From Cristatella mucedo (taxonomy: Eukaryota; Bryozoa; Phylactolaemata; Cristatellidae): a stretch of 64,000 bases of DNA. The stretch is from assembly GCA_009760855.2 (NCBI GenBank), contig WPIO01000029.1, positions 2,776,001-2,840,000 of the forward strand. The letters are read 5' to 3'. Within the stretch, counting starts at the first letter, position 1. Each line of letters opens with the position of its first letter. The notes beneath the pieces are model-generated. The model ran no database searches. It was given only the letters and a program-made list of their open reading frames with translations, and had not been told where the DNA came from. Shown here piece by piece: positions 1 through 63,240 of the stretch. The translations under genes and the position numbers were made by a program.

Positions 1-62
1 GGCTTAAGACACGACTGGCAAAATCGTCGAAGCGTTCCACGACAGTCTTTGAATATGGAACA
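1..62 (-). CDS. Possible CARMIL exon at the left edge
   Basis: After a CTCACAG acceptor, one frame reads VPYSKTVVERFDDFASRVLS to the window edge. It is helical and acidic/basic in character, like the CARMIL helical domain. The required incoming phase is not shown by exon 20, so it stays tentative. Confidence 0.2.
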
Positions 63-1467
63 CTGTGAGCTCATCATAAAAGTGTCAGATCATGAGGAGC
101 CGGCGGCCAATACAGGCAATCGATTAAGTTAAAATTGAGTGCATCGTGGAAGACCCTTTCCTACCACCCTAACAAAGGCAATTTTCCCAACATCACTCTG
201 GGCGCAGAGCAAGTAGGAAGCAAGACTTAGAGAAAGACTTGCCGAGTAAATTTCCTAGAAGGAAGGTCAAAGTAAGACAGAAGCAGGACAGAAGCAAGAC
301 TTGCCGTGTAAAGGCGGCTAAAGTAAACGGCTAGCCACGTGAGGGAAGAATTAGGACTAGGGGAAGAAAGCCCCAACGGTTGAGTAAAGCTGTGAAGCCG
401 ACAGGCTGAAATGGGCTGAATATCGTGCTTACCGGATGGTTTAAGGTGGATACTATTGATGGAATGACGAGAGCCAATTTCAGCTCTTGGAATAAAAAAA
501 AAACTCCCCTCAATGTCAGCCGAAGAAAAAGTGATGAGTACCATGAAGACTGCATGCATACTATTAAATGCGTCGGTCGTGGAATCGTGGTTTGGGGCTT
601 ATTTTCCGTAGCAGGAAACCTCACTGGAAACACTGGAAAATGATCTCCCAAGTTTCCGGTCACCTGCGCATTAACGTGCCTTCCCCGCCCCCCCCCCCCG
701 ACTCTTCCGATTGAGCTATTGAGACGATTTTACGTTCAACGCTTACACACTGGGCTGTAAAGCCTGCAGGTACATAATATTGTCTTCCAAAAATCATCTG
801 GCAGGTCAAGTTCTCACAGGCTGAAGAACAGGCTGAAGATACACAGTCTGGTCTACAATGCAAGGAACGAGATGCTATGGGCCCGATGCCAGCGCCAGAA
901 AAATGATACATACTTGATGTGGGATGGGCACCTCGTGAAAATCCACCACTCACTTTCACTATCTTCTCTCTCACGTGACAGTATTTACAACAATGTTCAC
1001 GATTATTGTGTGCAAGGCTAGATCCTTAAAGTGTGTGGGTTTTTAAAATGTGGTTGTTTTAGAGTCGGCTTGTTCAATTTTTATACATACCTGCGATTGT
1101 GGTGCCCTTAGAGTCATGCTCGTTGGTAGCCTTATAATGTGGAGATAATTTCCATTGCTGGGTGCTTACTGCCTCGGCTGCTAGGCCGCTCCTAGCTGTA
1201 GTGACCTTGGAAATACTTGCATTCAGGATGTGTAAATACCCATGGATGTGAGTTTATATACCACATCGAAAGCAAAAATTAGCCTTTTTTAACACTGAAA
1301 AGCAGTTACATCAGCTTAACTAGCTCAGATCTCATAAAAACAATTATATGCAGCTTGTGAACACAGTTATGAGCTCTGGGTACATAACCCTGCATGTGAT
1401 GGCACTCTATGCAAGCAAGCCTTCACATTAGGCTACTGTGGGTATTTGGACTTGCAAAAGTGCTTAC
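63..1467. other. Intron or downstream CARMIL sequence, no firm feature
   Basis: Apart from a C homopolymer near 691 and the tentative 40-nt exon at 1091, nothing is recognised. Open frames on both strands show no family similarity. Confidence 0.4.
1091..1130 (-). CDS. Possible CARMIL exon 21
   Basis: A 40-nt segment lies between CACATTATAAG (acceptor) and GTATGT (donor). It is open in the phase left by exon 20 (ATNEHDSKGTTIA). The polypyrimidine tract is poor and no homology can be claimed. Confidence 0.2.
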
Positions 1468-53819
<52,352 letters not shown>

Positions 53820-53853
53820 TCTACGACGAAGAGCCGGGGTGACGCCGTTTAGC

Positions 53854-53861
53854 TGACGTCA
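53854..53861. promoter_or_regulatory. CRE/ATF-like site TGACGTCA upstream of CARMIL ATG
   Basis: A perfect TGACGTCA palindrome lies 35 bp upstream of the start codon, in CpG-rich sequence. It is either promoter-proximal or within the 5' UTR. No TATA box was seen nearby. That it binds CREB/ATF factors is inferred from the motif alone. Confidence 0.35.
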
Positions 53862-53882
53862 CGTCGACAGATCGGTGACTGC

Positions 53883-53899
53883 TACTGTCGGCGACAGTA
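53883..53899. repeat. Perfect short palindrome in CARMIL 5' region
   Basis: TACTGTCGGCGACAGTA reads the same on both strands around a central G. It lies 64 bp upstream of the ATG. It could form a small hairpin in a 5' UTR or be a factor site; neither is shown. Confidence 0.3.
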
Positions 53900-54245
53900 C
53901 CAAGCGCCACTCATATCATCCATGTTTATAATAGGCGTCATATCCGTTCTGTCGGACCGACCATGAGGGGACCGGTGCGCAGCTTATCCCCTCCCACTTA
54001 ACATACCCGCCCCTCCACTCCCTATTGGGCAATCCCGAACTCCACTTCCTCGTCGATGCGTATGTGTCGGGCATCCTACTAGCTAGTTTTCTCGGCTTGT
54101 AGGTAGCTTTCTGAAACTCTTGTGGCATGCAAAAGCCAAGTAATACCTGCGGGCGCCGACATACTTTCGTTAGGCTGTAGGATTGCTTCAACTGGAGGAG
54201 TTAATGAACGCTAATTCCTGCCCCAGACGGACGGACGCCGACGCA

Positions 54246-55085
54246 GTTACTAACGCAGTGTACGGCTTCCACGTCCAGTCAGAACTAGGCCGTAAACCCT
54301 GCGCTCGTAGCGGCGCTAGTCTCAGCCGACTCGTGACGAATACCAGTGAAGCCTTAACCTTGTAGCACGGTCAGTTACTTGTAGGTGCTGCACCAGTGCT
54401 AACCATTCGATCGTGCTTCCGTTGCAATAAATGCAGAACACCTAGACAGAGATTGAGTTCTCTGAGAGCGCTATATCAAATGTATTATTTTTATTTTTAA
54501 TATATTATAATTCACGAAGGTAAGCCGGAAGTAGAACGAGCACGGCAGCGACGAAGAGCACTCATAAGTTGAATACCAAGTCCGTTTATATATTGTAGTC
54601 TAATTGACAGCAGCGGGCGGTTAACGGCGTTCAACAGTAGCCATAACGTAGACCAACGACACTCCAGCCTTCAGCTAAAATCAGCTCCAATGCCAATGCA
54701 AAATCCTGAATCACAATTTGCGTGCCTATCTCATGGGGCCGGCTTTTATACGGCCTCCGCCGTTGTAAAATCGCATAATCGCGAATAACGATAATCAGCC
54801 ATAATCCGGCAGGTTAAGTTGCCGCCGCTTCACTGCCTCTTCCTTAAATGACTGCCGTTCTCAGTCTTAATAAATAAAAAAACAACCAGCTATGGTAGGT
54901 TTCAACGTTAGGTTTCGCCACCTCGCCAAGCTCTAATACAAATTGCTACTGAGGATTTTAGGGACGTCACCTTCGAAGCTGTGGCTGTGGCTGTCTAGGC
55001 CTCATCTTTCTAGCCAGCAGCTGCCTCACCAACGAGCTGAACTTCAAAGTGTCTCCCCTCGGCTTTTCACACCTTCAGGTCGGCT
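54246..55085 (-). repeat. LTR-like repeat, copy A
   Basis: Homologous to copy C through GTAGCACGGTCAGTTACTTG, the GCTGCACCAGTGC block, CCGGAAGTAG, CGGTTAACGGCGTTCAACAG and AATCCTGAATCACAATTTGC. On the minus strand it has CGTATAAAAGCCGGC (TATA box). Interrupted by an L2-A tail at 54401-54513. Its right 470 bp are nearly identical to copy B. Confidence 0.65.
54401..54513 (+). mobile_element. L2-A solo 3' tail inside LTR copy A
   Basis: TAACCATTCGATCGTGCTTC, AACACCTAGACAGAGATTGA, GTTCTCTGAGAGCGCTATAT and an AT-rich tail. It breaks the LTR after GCTGCACCAGTGC, which is intact in copy C. Confidence 0.85.
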
Positions 55086-55260
55086 TTTACTCCTTCAGGA
55101 AGTAATAACACAACTGTTAATAGATATAAATTATGATATTCCAACATGTTTTTACAATCAAACTCTTTCCAAACAGCATTTGCTTTTTTATAACTTTCAT
55201 CAGATATTCCAGTCATGTAATCACTTGATTAAAAATCTTCCTTATTTGGAAGAGAAGTAA

Positions 55261-56552
55261 CGAAAGACTTCAGGTCCTATCTCTGTGGGAGACTCCAGAG
55301 TATTGACGTTAATGGACAAAGATCATCTGAAGTACCTCTGAAATATGGAGTACCTCAGGGCTCCGTGCTAGGTCCGGTTCTTTTCACGGTTTATACTCTC
55401 CCTCTAGCTGATGTGATTGCCAAGCACAATCTAGGCTTTCACTTCTATGCGGATGACACTCAGTTGTACCTTTGCTTCGATCCCTCCCAGCCCTCGAGCA
55501 CCTCAAATTCTCTCAACTCACTTGCTGCATGCATTGATCACATCCGCACATGGATGGCAGCAAATTTTCTAAAACTTAACGATGATAAAACTAACTTACT
55601 AGTTATGGGCAAACCCAGTGTGATTCAGAGATTGAAAAGGCTGACTCTCAAAATTGGCTCTGCCAGCATATCTCCAGTTGAATCAGCTCGAAATCTAGGT
55701 GTCATATTCCAAAGCGACCTCTCGTTAGACGACCATATCAGCTCCACGGTCAAATCCGCCTGTTTTCAACTTCATAACATTGCTAAAATTCGGGCTTGTT
55801 TAGATAAGGATACCACGTCCAAGTTGGTCCATGCATTCGTGACATCCCGTCTCGACTTCTGCAACTCACTGCTTACTGGCCTACCAGCATGTGCGATCAG
55901 GCGATTGCAGCTGGTGCAAAACTCGGCAGCTAGGCTTGTCTGTCGTGAGCGTCGCAGTTGCCACATTACTCCACTTCTCGCCGACCTGCACTGGCTACCA
56001 GTCAAGCAACGGATTGACTTCAACGTTTTGTCGCTCACTTTTAGGTCCCTTCTTTCTATGGCTCCAGCCTATCTGTCAGATATACTACCCCATCAGGCCA
56101 AGCATCGTACCACCCGCTTTTCGGAATCCAGCAGTATAGAAATACCTCGTACAAACCTCAAATCCTTTGGAGACCGTGCATTTAGTTCGTATGCTCCGAA
56201 AGCCTGGAACTCCCTCCCAACCTGCGTCCGAACATCCCCTGACCTGACCACATTTAAAAGGAACTTAAAAAACACCTATTTAGGACAGCATTTAGTGGGT
56301 GCCTGTGATTCGTCCTTGATGTGCTTATGCGTGCTGACACTGTGCATGCTGCCACTAACCACATTTGCATGCTGACCCTGTGCATGTCACCCCTAACCAT
56401 ATTATTCATTTCGTTTATTTTTTTCAAGCATGATTTTACTTACCATTCAATGGCATTTCACTTTACAGCAAATTTAAAGCGCCTAGAAAGAGATTAAGTT
56501 CTCTGAGGGCGCTTTATTAAGTGCATTATTATTATTATTATTATTATTCTCA
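55261..56552 (+). mobile_element. L2-A LINE, best 3' copy, inserted in the polymerase relic
   Basis: Open from about 55275 to 56375: [44 protein letters not shown] (catalytic box), [60 protein letters not shown] and KAWNSLPTCVRTSPDL. A 1-nt change near 56270 shifts the C-terminus. The 3' UTR ends AGAGATTAAGTTCTCTGAGG, GCGCTTTATTAAGTGCATT and (ATT)9. 5'-truncated. Polymerase-relic sequence on either side is continuous in meaning (YPYEFMDSFE to the right, LPNKEDF to the left). Confidence 0.93.
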
Positions 56553-57869
56553 AATGAATCCATGAACTCGTAAGGATACTCTCTTTTTGTTTTAAGCATA
56601 TTAAGGTTTCTATTTGGATGTTGTTCTATTAGAACTTAATTAGAAATTGGAAAACGATCAATTGTTTTCCCCATTGTTGATGCTATGAAGTCTAATGAGC
56701 CAAGCATAAATTGAGCACTATCCTTAAAAACTAAATCATTAACTCTTAACATCATGTACTTCTCAAGATTATTTGCTATTGGTTCTGCTTCAACACTACA
56801 ATTTTCAAGTGCTTTACCAAGTATATGTGAATCATTTCCTCTAAAGTTATGAAATATAACAGGAAGCTGCCATTTTTTGAAATGTATTCCAGCTTTTAAG
56901 TTACAAAGATGGTGAGCAGCTCCTCTACATTTATTTGCTAGATAACAGTGATCATGAACTTTTCTCATATCCCTCTTTTTTTAATTGAATGGTTCTTTAC
57001 ACATCCAACAGAAAATAGCTTTTTCATGTTCTTCTAGTTCAGTTTCAGTTAAGTCATCCATTTTGCTTTCTGAATTATGTTCAATCAATTTACTTTTTAA
57101 AAAGTCTAATACATTGAATAGTTTATGTAAAAAATTAACTACACAATCAGATCAAACATTCATAAACTTATCAAAAACTTCTCCTTTCCAATCAATAATA
57201 ACATAAGCAGCTGAACATGGAGTATGAATTCATCCATTTTTTCCTTTTTCAATTATACATTCAAAGTCTGCATAACAAACATATGGACATGTATTAAGAT
57301 TTTTGAAAGAATCAAACTTAATAAACTTACTCTTTTCATTTGGCACTACATAAACTGTTGCTCCAGAGTTTATACTTTCACATAATTCTGAATGTTCATT
57401 TACTGTTTTTTATCGAAGAATCTATTTAAACATCAATGACAATAATACTGTTTTCTTCCATATTTTACATTTCTACATAATGAATTGAAATTACTAATCA
57501 ACATATAATGTTCTTTTTCATCTTTATTAAGTAATGATAGATTTACATGTCTTCCCTCTTTCTCATCTGACTTTTTAACAAATCTTAATGGAGAAACTCT
57601 AGACTCTTTATATCCACATGAATAAACATTTACTCTAACATTCATTGCTTTCTCTAATTTATCAACATCTTTAACAATTAAAGGCCATTCAATTTCGTTA
57701 ATCAAGTGAGAATATTTAATAGATAGTATTTCTTTTAAGTCATTTATCTTCCATTTATTTATTTATGTCTACAGGATTTAAAGCTCTGAAAACACACCAT
57801 AGAGCGCAAAACTCATCATTAACATTTTTTAAATTCATTACACACTTTTTCTTAACAAGATATTCAGGA

Positions 57870-57966
57870 GTTTTAATTCCCTTTGCAGCAAATGTAAAGC
57901 GCCTAGAAAGAGATTAAGTTCTCTGAGGGTGCTTTATCAAGTACATTATTGTTATTATTATTATTT
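57870..57966 (+). mobile_element. L2-A solo 3' tail inside the polymerase relic
   Basis: CCCTTTGCAGCAAATGTAAA, GCGCCTAGAAAGAGATTAAG, TTCTCTGAGGGTGC and an ATT tail of about 95 bp. Polymerase-like coding resumes on both sides. Confidence 0.9.
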
Positions 57967-58768
57967 CAATATATATTCCTCCACCTATAGGTATATATTT
58001 ACAAATAGCAACTGAAAATGAAGGATATCCAAGAAATAACCATCCAGAAACAATGTTGTGTTCTATTAACATCTCAGAATTTGTTCCTAGCGAAAGCATT
58101 ATTTTTTCATAAATTTTATTTGCTGACTAACTATCCATAGTTAACATTGATTTTGGTTGTGCCTCTTTTCTTTCTCTTTCTTCATTATCAAACATTTTCA
58201 TATGAATACAATATAAAATATAAAATATATATATTTTTTCATATATATATATTTTTTCATATATCAAATGATACTTTAAAATGAACTCTAATAAATTGCC
58301 ATGAACTTCTAACTCAATCAAGTAATTTATTTGTTTGATATCTAAGAAATTCTTTAAGTGATTCAAAGTCTGCATATCTTCTTTTTGTTTTATAAGAAAA
58401 AGTTAAAGTATTTCCTCCACCAGTAACAACCGGTTATGTGAAACCAACTTTATCAAGTCTTCCTTGTTTTCCAACATATTTTCTACTTGATGAATCAAAG
58501 TCGATATTCATTAACCTTCTAGATTCAAAAGGAAAAGAATTTCTTTGTCTTGATTGAGACGACATTTGCTATATAAGGTAAAAATATCTTTGCTAAAATA
58601 AAATAATTATTAAGAGAAACTATAAATTTATTAAACAAATTAACAAAAATGACGCTATCTTAGTGATGAAGGTTTTTTCACGATACGTTATCGGGTAATT
58701 TTTGGCTACCGAAGGTGGAACCGAGGTTGAACAAAAATTAGCTGGTGCCGTATGGGGGGGGAACATTC

Positions 58769-59243
58769 ATCAGCGGGCGGTTAATGGCGTTCAACAGTAG
58801 CCATAACGTAGACCAACGACACTCCAGCCTTCAGCTAAAATCAGCTCCAATGCCAATGCAAAATCCTGAATCACAATTTGCGTGCCTATCTCATGGGGCC
58901 GGCTTTTTTACTGCCTCCGCCGTTGTAAAATCGCATAATCGCGAATAACGATAATCAACCACAATCCGGCAGGTTAAGTTGCCGCCGCTTCACTGCATCT
59001 TCCTTAAATGACTGCCGTTCTCAGTCTTAATAAATAAAAAAAAACAGCTACGGTAGGTTTCAACGTTAGGTTTCGCCACCTCGTCAAGCTCTAATACAAA
59101 TTGCTACTGAGGATTTTAGGGACGTCACCTTCGAAGCTGTGGCTGTGGCTGTCTAGGCCTCATCTTTCTAGCCAGCAGCTGCCTCACCAACGAGCTGAAC
59201 TTCAAAGCGTCTCCCCTCGGCTTTTCACTCCTTCAGGTCGGCA
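58769..59243 (-). repeat. LTR-like repeat, copy B (partial)
   Basis: Near-identical over about 470 bp to 54611-55085 (for example GACACTCCAGCCTTCAGCTA, TTTCAACGTTAGGTTTCGCC and CTGTGGCTGTGGCTGTCTAG). It lacks the left third of the LTR. Its TATA region is altered to GTAAAAAAGCC. Confidence 0.7.
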
Positions 59244-60834
59244 GCCCTTCACTAGGCTGGAGGTAGAAGAGTGCCTCTAGCCGTGGTGCTATCTTAAATA
59301 TACCTGAAATGATGTCACACTGGAATGAAATTACTACATACAACATAGAGATAATTCAGGGAGCATTCAACACAGGGAGAGGACCTCCCTGCACCATTGC
59401 ACGAGCAAACAGTGTCTTCGTCTTATCACGCTCAGTATTGAATTGCCTCAGCAATCCAGACTTGTCTGCCTTCAGTTCAGTAGGACAGTTTGTGTGGTAT
59501 GGTAGACAACGTCCTGTGTCCAAAGTCTCTTAGAAGTATAGTTACTGCGAATCGGAACAAGAAGTCCCGTGCATTTGTCGATTCAGCAAACGTAGCCACT
59601 CCACAAAGATTGACAGTTCACTTTATCAAAAATGACGACATCGCATTCACCAGGTTGCAGAGTCAACGGCATCATCGCAGGAGAAGTCACGCAGATATTA
59701 AGATACACGCGAAGAATTAAGACACACGAAGTTTCCTCGAGTCGGAAAGCATGCGAAAATTAGTCTCCATGAAAACGTAGAGCTAGCGACATAGACAAGT
59801 AGTCCTCTCCATCATCGTGCAGTAGTGGCATGCGACATATAGTATTGTCACTACACTGAACATTCCAAAAACACCATTCCTCGCCTGACAAGGCTTGGCT
59901 ACAGTCACCATACTTGTAGTGCCGACATCATCTGTAGTGGGCTCGAAGTCAGAGAAAGCAGTTTGCCCAGCGTTAGAGCAGCAGTCCAGGATCAAGCTCG
60001 AACGGTCGCAACCTCGAATTAAGTTACAACGGTCACAGGCTCCACAGTGGCTAAAACCGGCTCTGGAAGAACGACACTTTGCACCTCACATCTTCAGTCA
60101 ATGCTAAAGTACCATTCACCTACAAGTTATCGGCAGCTAATTCTATGCTCTCGAGTAAAATCATAATCTCCGCCTTCTCTCGATTTCCACAAATGAGCTT
60201 CAGCTTCGGCCTGCACCTGTGCTTCACTGGCCACCTTATCGCCCTTGACATCTCATAGGTTAACTTATACGTCGCTCAGCCGCCAGTATCGCCTCGAAAT
60301 ATCCATGGCGGGAGCATTTTCCTAAGTCATATAAGGTCCTATCAATAGTCTTCGCCAATTTGCTTAATTTTAGCCAAGCACGGCATCAAAATTTTCAGAA
60401 AGTAAGCAGGGGATTTTTCTGAATCCCGGCGTTCGGCATAGCAGTCAGCTATTTCATCGTTCAACGACTCAATGTAGCGTTCAGATCATAACGTAAACAC
60501 ACCAATAACGAACTCAATCTTTCAGGCTCAACGTTCACCAATAAAGTCACAAGCAATGAGGCTAGTGTAGTTTGAAATTCTCCAAGCGGCAGATATGCGG
60601 TATCACACAGAACGCCGAAGGGGGCTCAAAGACGCTTATTCACACGGACGCCGAAGCGGGCCAGTACGCGACTGCCCGCACGACTTCCTCGACCTGACTC
60701 TCCGGGCCTTTTCTACCCGTTACTTATATACCAATGCCATAAATCGCAACAGCCCATAATCCAACGACAGTGTCATAATCTCAAAATGACCACAGCCAAC
60801 GCAAGACAACTGCTAAGGGTTTTCAGCAATTATT
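59244..60834 (-). mobile_element. Probable internal region of the LTR element, decayed
   Basis: Lies between a primer-binding-like site and LTR copy B in the order expected for a minus-strand element. A helical minus frame near 60480-60345 (ADCYAERRDSEKSPAYFLK) resembles a gag-type segment only loosely. No protease, reverse transcriptase or integrase motif was found, so it is internally deleted or a non-autonomous form. Confidence 0.35.
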
Positions 60835-60851
60835 CCATACTTCTGGCACCA
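60835..60851 (-). other. Primer-binding-site-like sequence
   Basis: On the minus strand TGGTGCCAGAAGTATGG starts two bases after the LTR end GTAACA. This is the usual layout of a retrotransposon tRNA primer site, whose first bases (TGG) pair with the CCA end. Confidence 0.5.
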
Positions 60852-60853
60852 AA

Positions 60854-61440
60854 TGTTACAAACGCGTAGTACAGCTTCCACGTTCGGTCCGAGCTAGGCC
60901 GCAAACAAAGAGCTCGTAACGGTGGTAGTCTCAGCCGACGCTTGACGAATACTGGCGACGCCTGAACCTTGTAGCACGGTCAGTTACTTGTATGTGCTGC
61001 ACCAGTGCACGTAGGCACGCCGGAAGTAGCAGGAAAACGGCAGCGGCGAATAGCCATACTTTAGAACACCAAGTCCTTCTTCATAATGTGGACAAGTCTA
61101 TTTGCCCGCAGCGGACGGTTACAGGCATTCAACAGCTGCCATAACGTTCACCAACGGCACTTCGGCCTAGAGTTAAAATCAGCTCAAATGCCAATGTCGA
61201 ATCCTGAATCGCAACTTCCTCCTATCTCATGGAGCCGGCATTTATACGGCAGCAGTCGCAGATTATTGCACAATCGCATAATCGTGATTAATTAATATAA
61301 TAATTAATAATTAATATTATTATCAGCCATAATCCGGCTGTTTTAGCTGGGCCACCGTCTCAATGCGGGAGCGAGAAGCACTTGCCAGTGAGGTCACTGC
61401 GGCAGTGCAGCACCAAAACTAAAGCAACCCCCTTCACGAT
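60854..61440 (-). repeat. LTR-like repeat, copy C
   Basis: Starts TGTTAC in plus view (ends GTAACA in element view) and shares GTAGCACGGTCAGTTACTTG, CCGGAAGTAGC and TAATCCGGC with copy A. The minus strand has CGTATAAATGCCGGC as TATA box. It carries an extra AT-rich stretch at 61290-61322. The right boundary is uncertain. Confidence 0.6.
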
Positions 61441-61706
61441 TTCAAAATGTTAGCACGACGTCCGAGAGCACTGGAGCACCATCTCTCCTCGAGCCAAAAA
61501 GTACGCGAAGCAGAATTGCCTGCCGACTAGGCATCTCCGACTCCGGATTCCAGAGTCGTTTGAAGCGACTCCCAAAAAGTTGCAAAGCAGCTGCACGCTC
61601 CAAGCTCCGTAGTTTGGTGGGCAGGGTGGTAGGAGCGCAGACAGAATGCGCATGCAGCAAGCCGCTACTCTCATAGACTCGCTAATCTTCCTTGCTAATT
61701 CTTGTA

Positions 61707-62219
61707 CCGTATTTTACCGTGTACAAGCTTCCCTTCACCGATGTATAAGCGCCCTCCCGAAGTTTTCGAAAGAATTCTTTGGAAACAGTTTTTGTATTCA
61801 ATAGCTGAATGAAGTGATTATTATCGAGGCTGGTGATAATCTCTTGTGTCACTATCACTATCCTCTGCATTAGGAATGGGGATGAGACCCTCTCTATCTT
61901 CCTCTTTCCCATCAAAGGCTTAAAATTTGATTGAAACTCCGTTATCAACATTGTCATCGTCACTCTCTTCACAGACTGCGTCATCTTCCGTGCAGTCAAT
62001 TGCATTTAAAATGCCATACTCCTTGAAACTTCTTGATAAATCAGCGTAGCGGACACATTTTGGGGACCAGCTAATATTTTTTTGGGTGGCATTCAAAGCA
62101 GGTACGTTGTTTCGCACAACGTTAAAGCAAAACGAAGTAGCGTCCCATGTAAAAGCCCCCCTCTCCACTATCCGACCCCAAATTTGAGAAAAAATGGGCT
62201 TATACGAGGTAAAATACGG
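61707..62219 (-). mobile_element. Pogo/Tigger-like DNA transposon, internally deleted
   Basis: Terminal inverted repeats: left CCGTATTTTACCGTGTACAA, right (reverse) CCGTATTTTACCTCGTATAA. Both are flanked by TA at 61705-61706 and 62220-62221. Minus frames encode FTWDATSFCFNVVRNN, CVRYADLSRSFKEYGI and DCTEDDAVCEESDDDN, reminiscent of the C-terminal, acidic part of pogo-type DDE transposases. At 513 bp it is far shorter than an autonomous element. Confidence 0.75.
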
Positions 62220-62529
62220 TATTTTCTGCATTATTTATGGTTCACATGGAAGAGGTCTAGCGGGCCCTTGCTAACCTTGGACAGACCAAAGGAGTGCGTC
62301 TTGCGGTTTCGTTACCAGCTCTTCAACCTTTCTCCCTTGTAGTTTGAGTGTATGCCAGCTCCTCTGATGAGCCTGTGATGTGGCATGGACACAGGCCGGT
62401 AGCCGCTGGTGGACAGATGGTGGATTCACCACCAGGGTCGGCCACTGCACAGTTGTGGTCCTCGATGAATCATCGGAGTCAACCAGGGGACTGGAGGAAG
62501 GGAAGGAGACTCGAGTGTTATATTGCGTA

Positions 62530-62615
62530 TCACTTTGCAGCAAATGTAAAGCGCCTAGAAAGAGATTAAGTTCTCTGAGGGCGCTTTATCAAGTGCAATA
62601 TTATTATTATTATTA
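62530..62615 (+). mobile_element. L2-A solo 3' tail, young
   Basis: CACTTTGCAGCAAATGTAAA, GCGCCTAGAAAGAGATTAAG, TTCTCTGAGGGCGCTTTATC and an ATT tail: 86 bp, matching the 56.5-kb tail nearly perfectly. Confidence 0.9.
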
Positions 62616-62835
62616 GTGTGAGAAGGGGGCGAAGGCAGTCGTGCGTCTTGCTGTTCCGCGCCTTGTGCAATAAATCATTGGCGTTGTTCTGGGCCAGCGT
62701 TCTGTATGCCGAACCACATCCCTTAAACCTAACTCTTTTTCATTATCTGCCTCTGGCAAGTCCAAGGTTTTGCCTTCCTTTTTGGCTTCATAATCTCCTC
62801 ATTTTCCTATCAAGCATATTTGAGTTGCCTAAAGA

Positions 62836-62877
62836 GAGAGAGAGAGGAAGAGAGAGAGAGAGAGAGAGAGAGAAGTT

Positions 62878-62940
<63 letters not shown>

Positions 62941-63010
62941 AGAGAAAGAGAGAGAGAGAGAGAAGTTAGAGAAAGAGAGAGAGAGAAGTTAGAGAAAGAG
63001 AGAGAGAGAG
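62836..63010. repeat. (AG)n microsatellite with AAGTTAGAGAA higher-order unit
   Basis: AG tracts punctuated four times by GAAGTTAGAGAAAGAGAG. Overlapping ORFs on both strands are artefacts. Confidence 0.95.
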
Positions 63011-63240
63011 TTTGTTCTCTTAAGGAACTGTCCAGATATCTTATTATTACTAATATAATAAAGTGGTAAGCCCAGCCGAGGTGGGGTGTCCGGGCTACTT
63101 TCGGGCGAGAACTCAATACAACGACCTCGATAGAGAAGGGCTCGTATTGTACCATCAGTCTCCTCCTATTTTTGATCTTGTCATAGATGAGGCATTCTCT
63201 CAGCATTGACAACACGAAGCTCCCGGATTTCTCGTAAGCC

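Larger units (their letters stand above)
55090..58570 (-). pseudogene. Family-B DNA polymerase-like pseudogene (Polinton/adintovirus-like), AT-rich
   Basis: Reads right to left in pieces. The first is a probable N-terminus at 58566 (MSSQSRQRNSFPFESRR) and its continuation, with an in-frame TAA. The second, near 57830, is CVMNLKNVNDEFCALW. The third, 57705-57433, has WPLIVKDVDKLEKAMNVRVN and HYMLISNFNSLCRN. The fourth, 56968-56636, has RGAAHHLCNL, PVIFHNFRGNDSHIL (exonuclease-type motif) and DSAQFMLGSLDFI. The fifth is YPYEFMDSFE at 56550-56585. After an L2-A insertion the sixth is ISDESYKKANAVWKEFD and an EYHNLYL segment (55260-55095). These are the N-terminal and exonuclease regions of protein-primed polymerases of Polintons, adintoviruses or linear plasmids. 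The palm motifs (DxxSLYP, DTDS) are absent. Many stops: a dead relic. Confidence 0.72.

Noticed and set aside
58127-58375. Alternative genetic code to explain stops in the polymerase-like block
   Set aside because: Several stop types occur, including TAA, along with frameshifts; decay is the simpler explanation.
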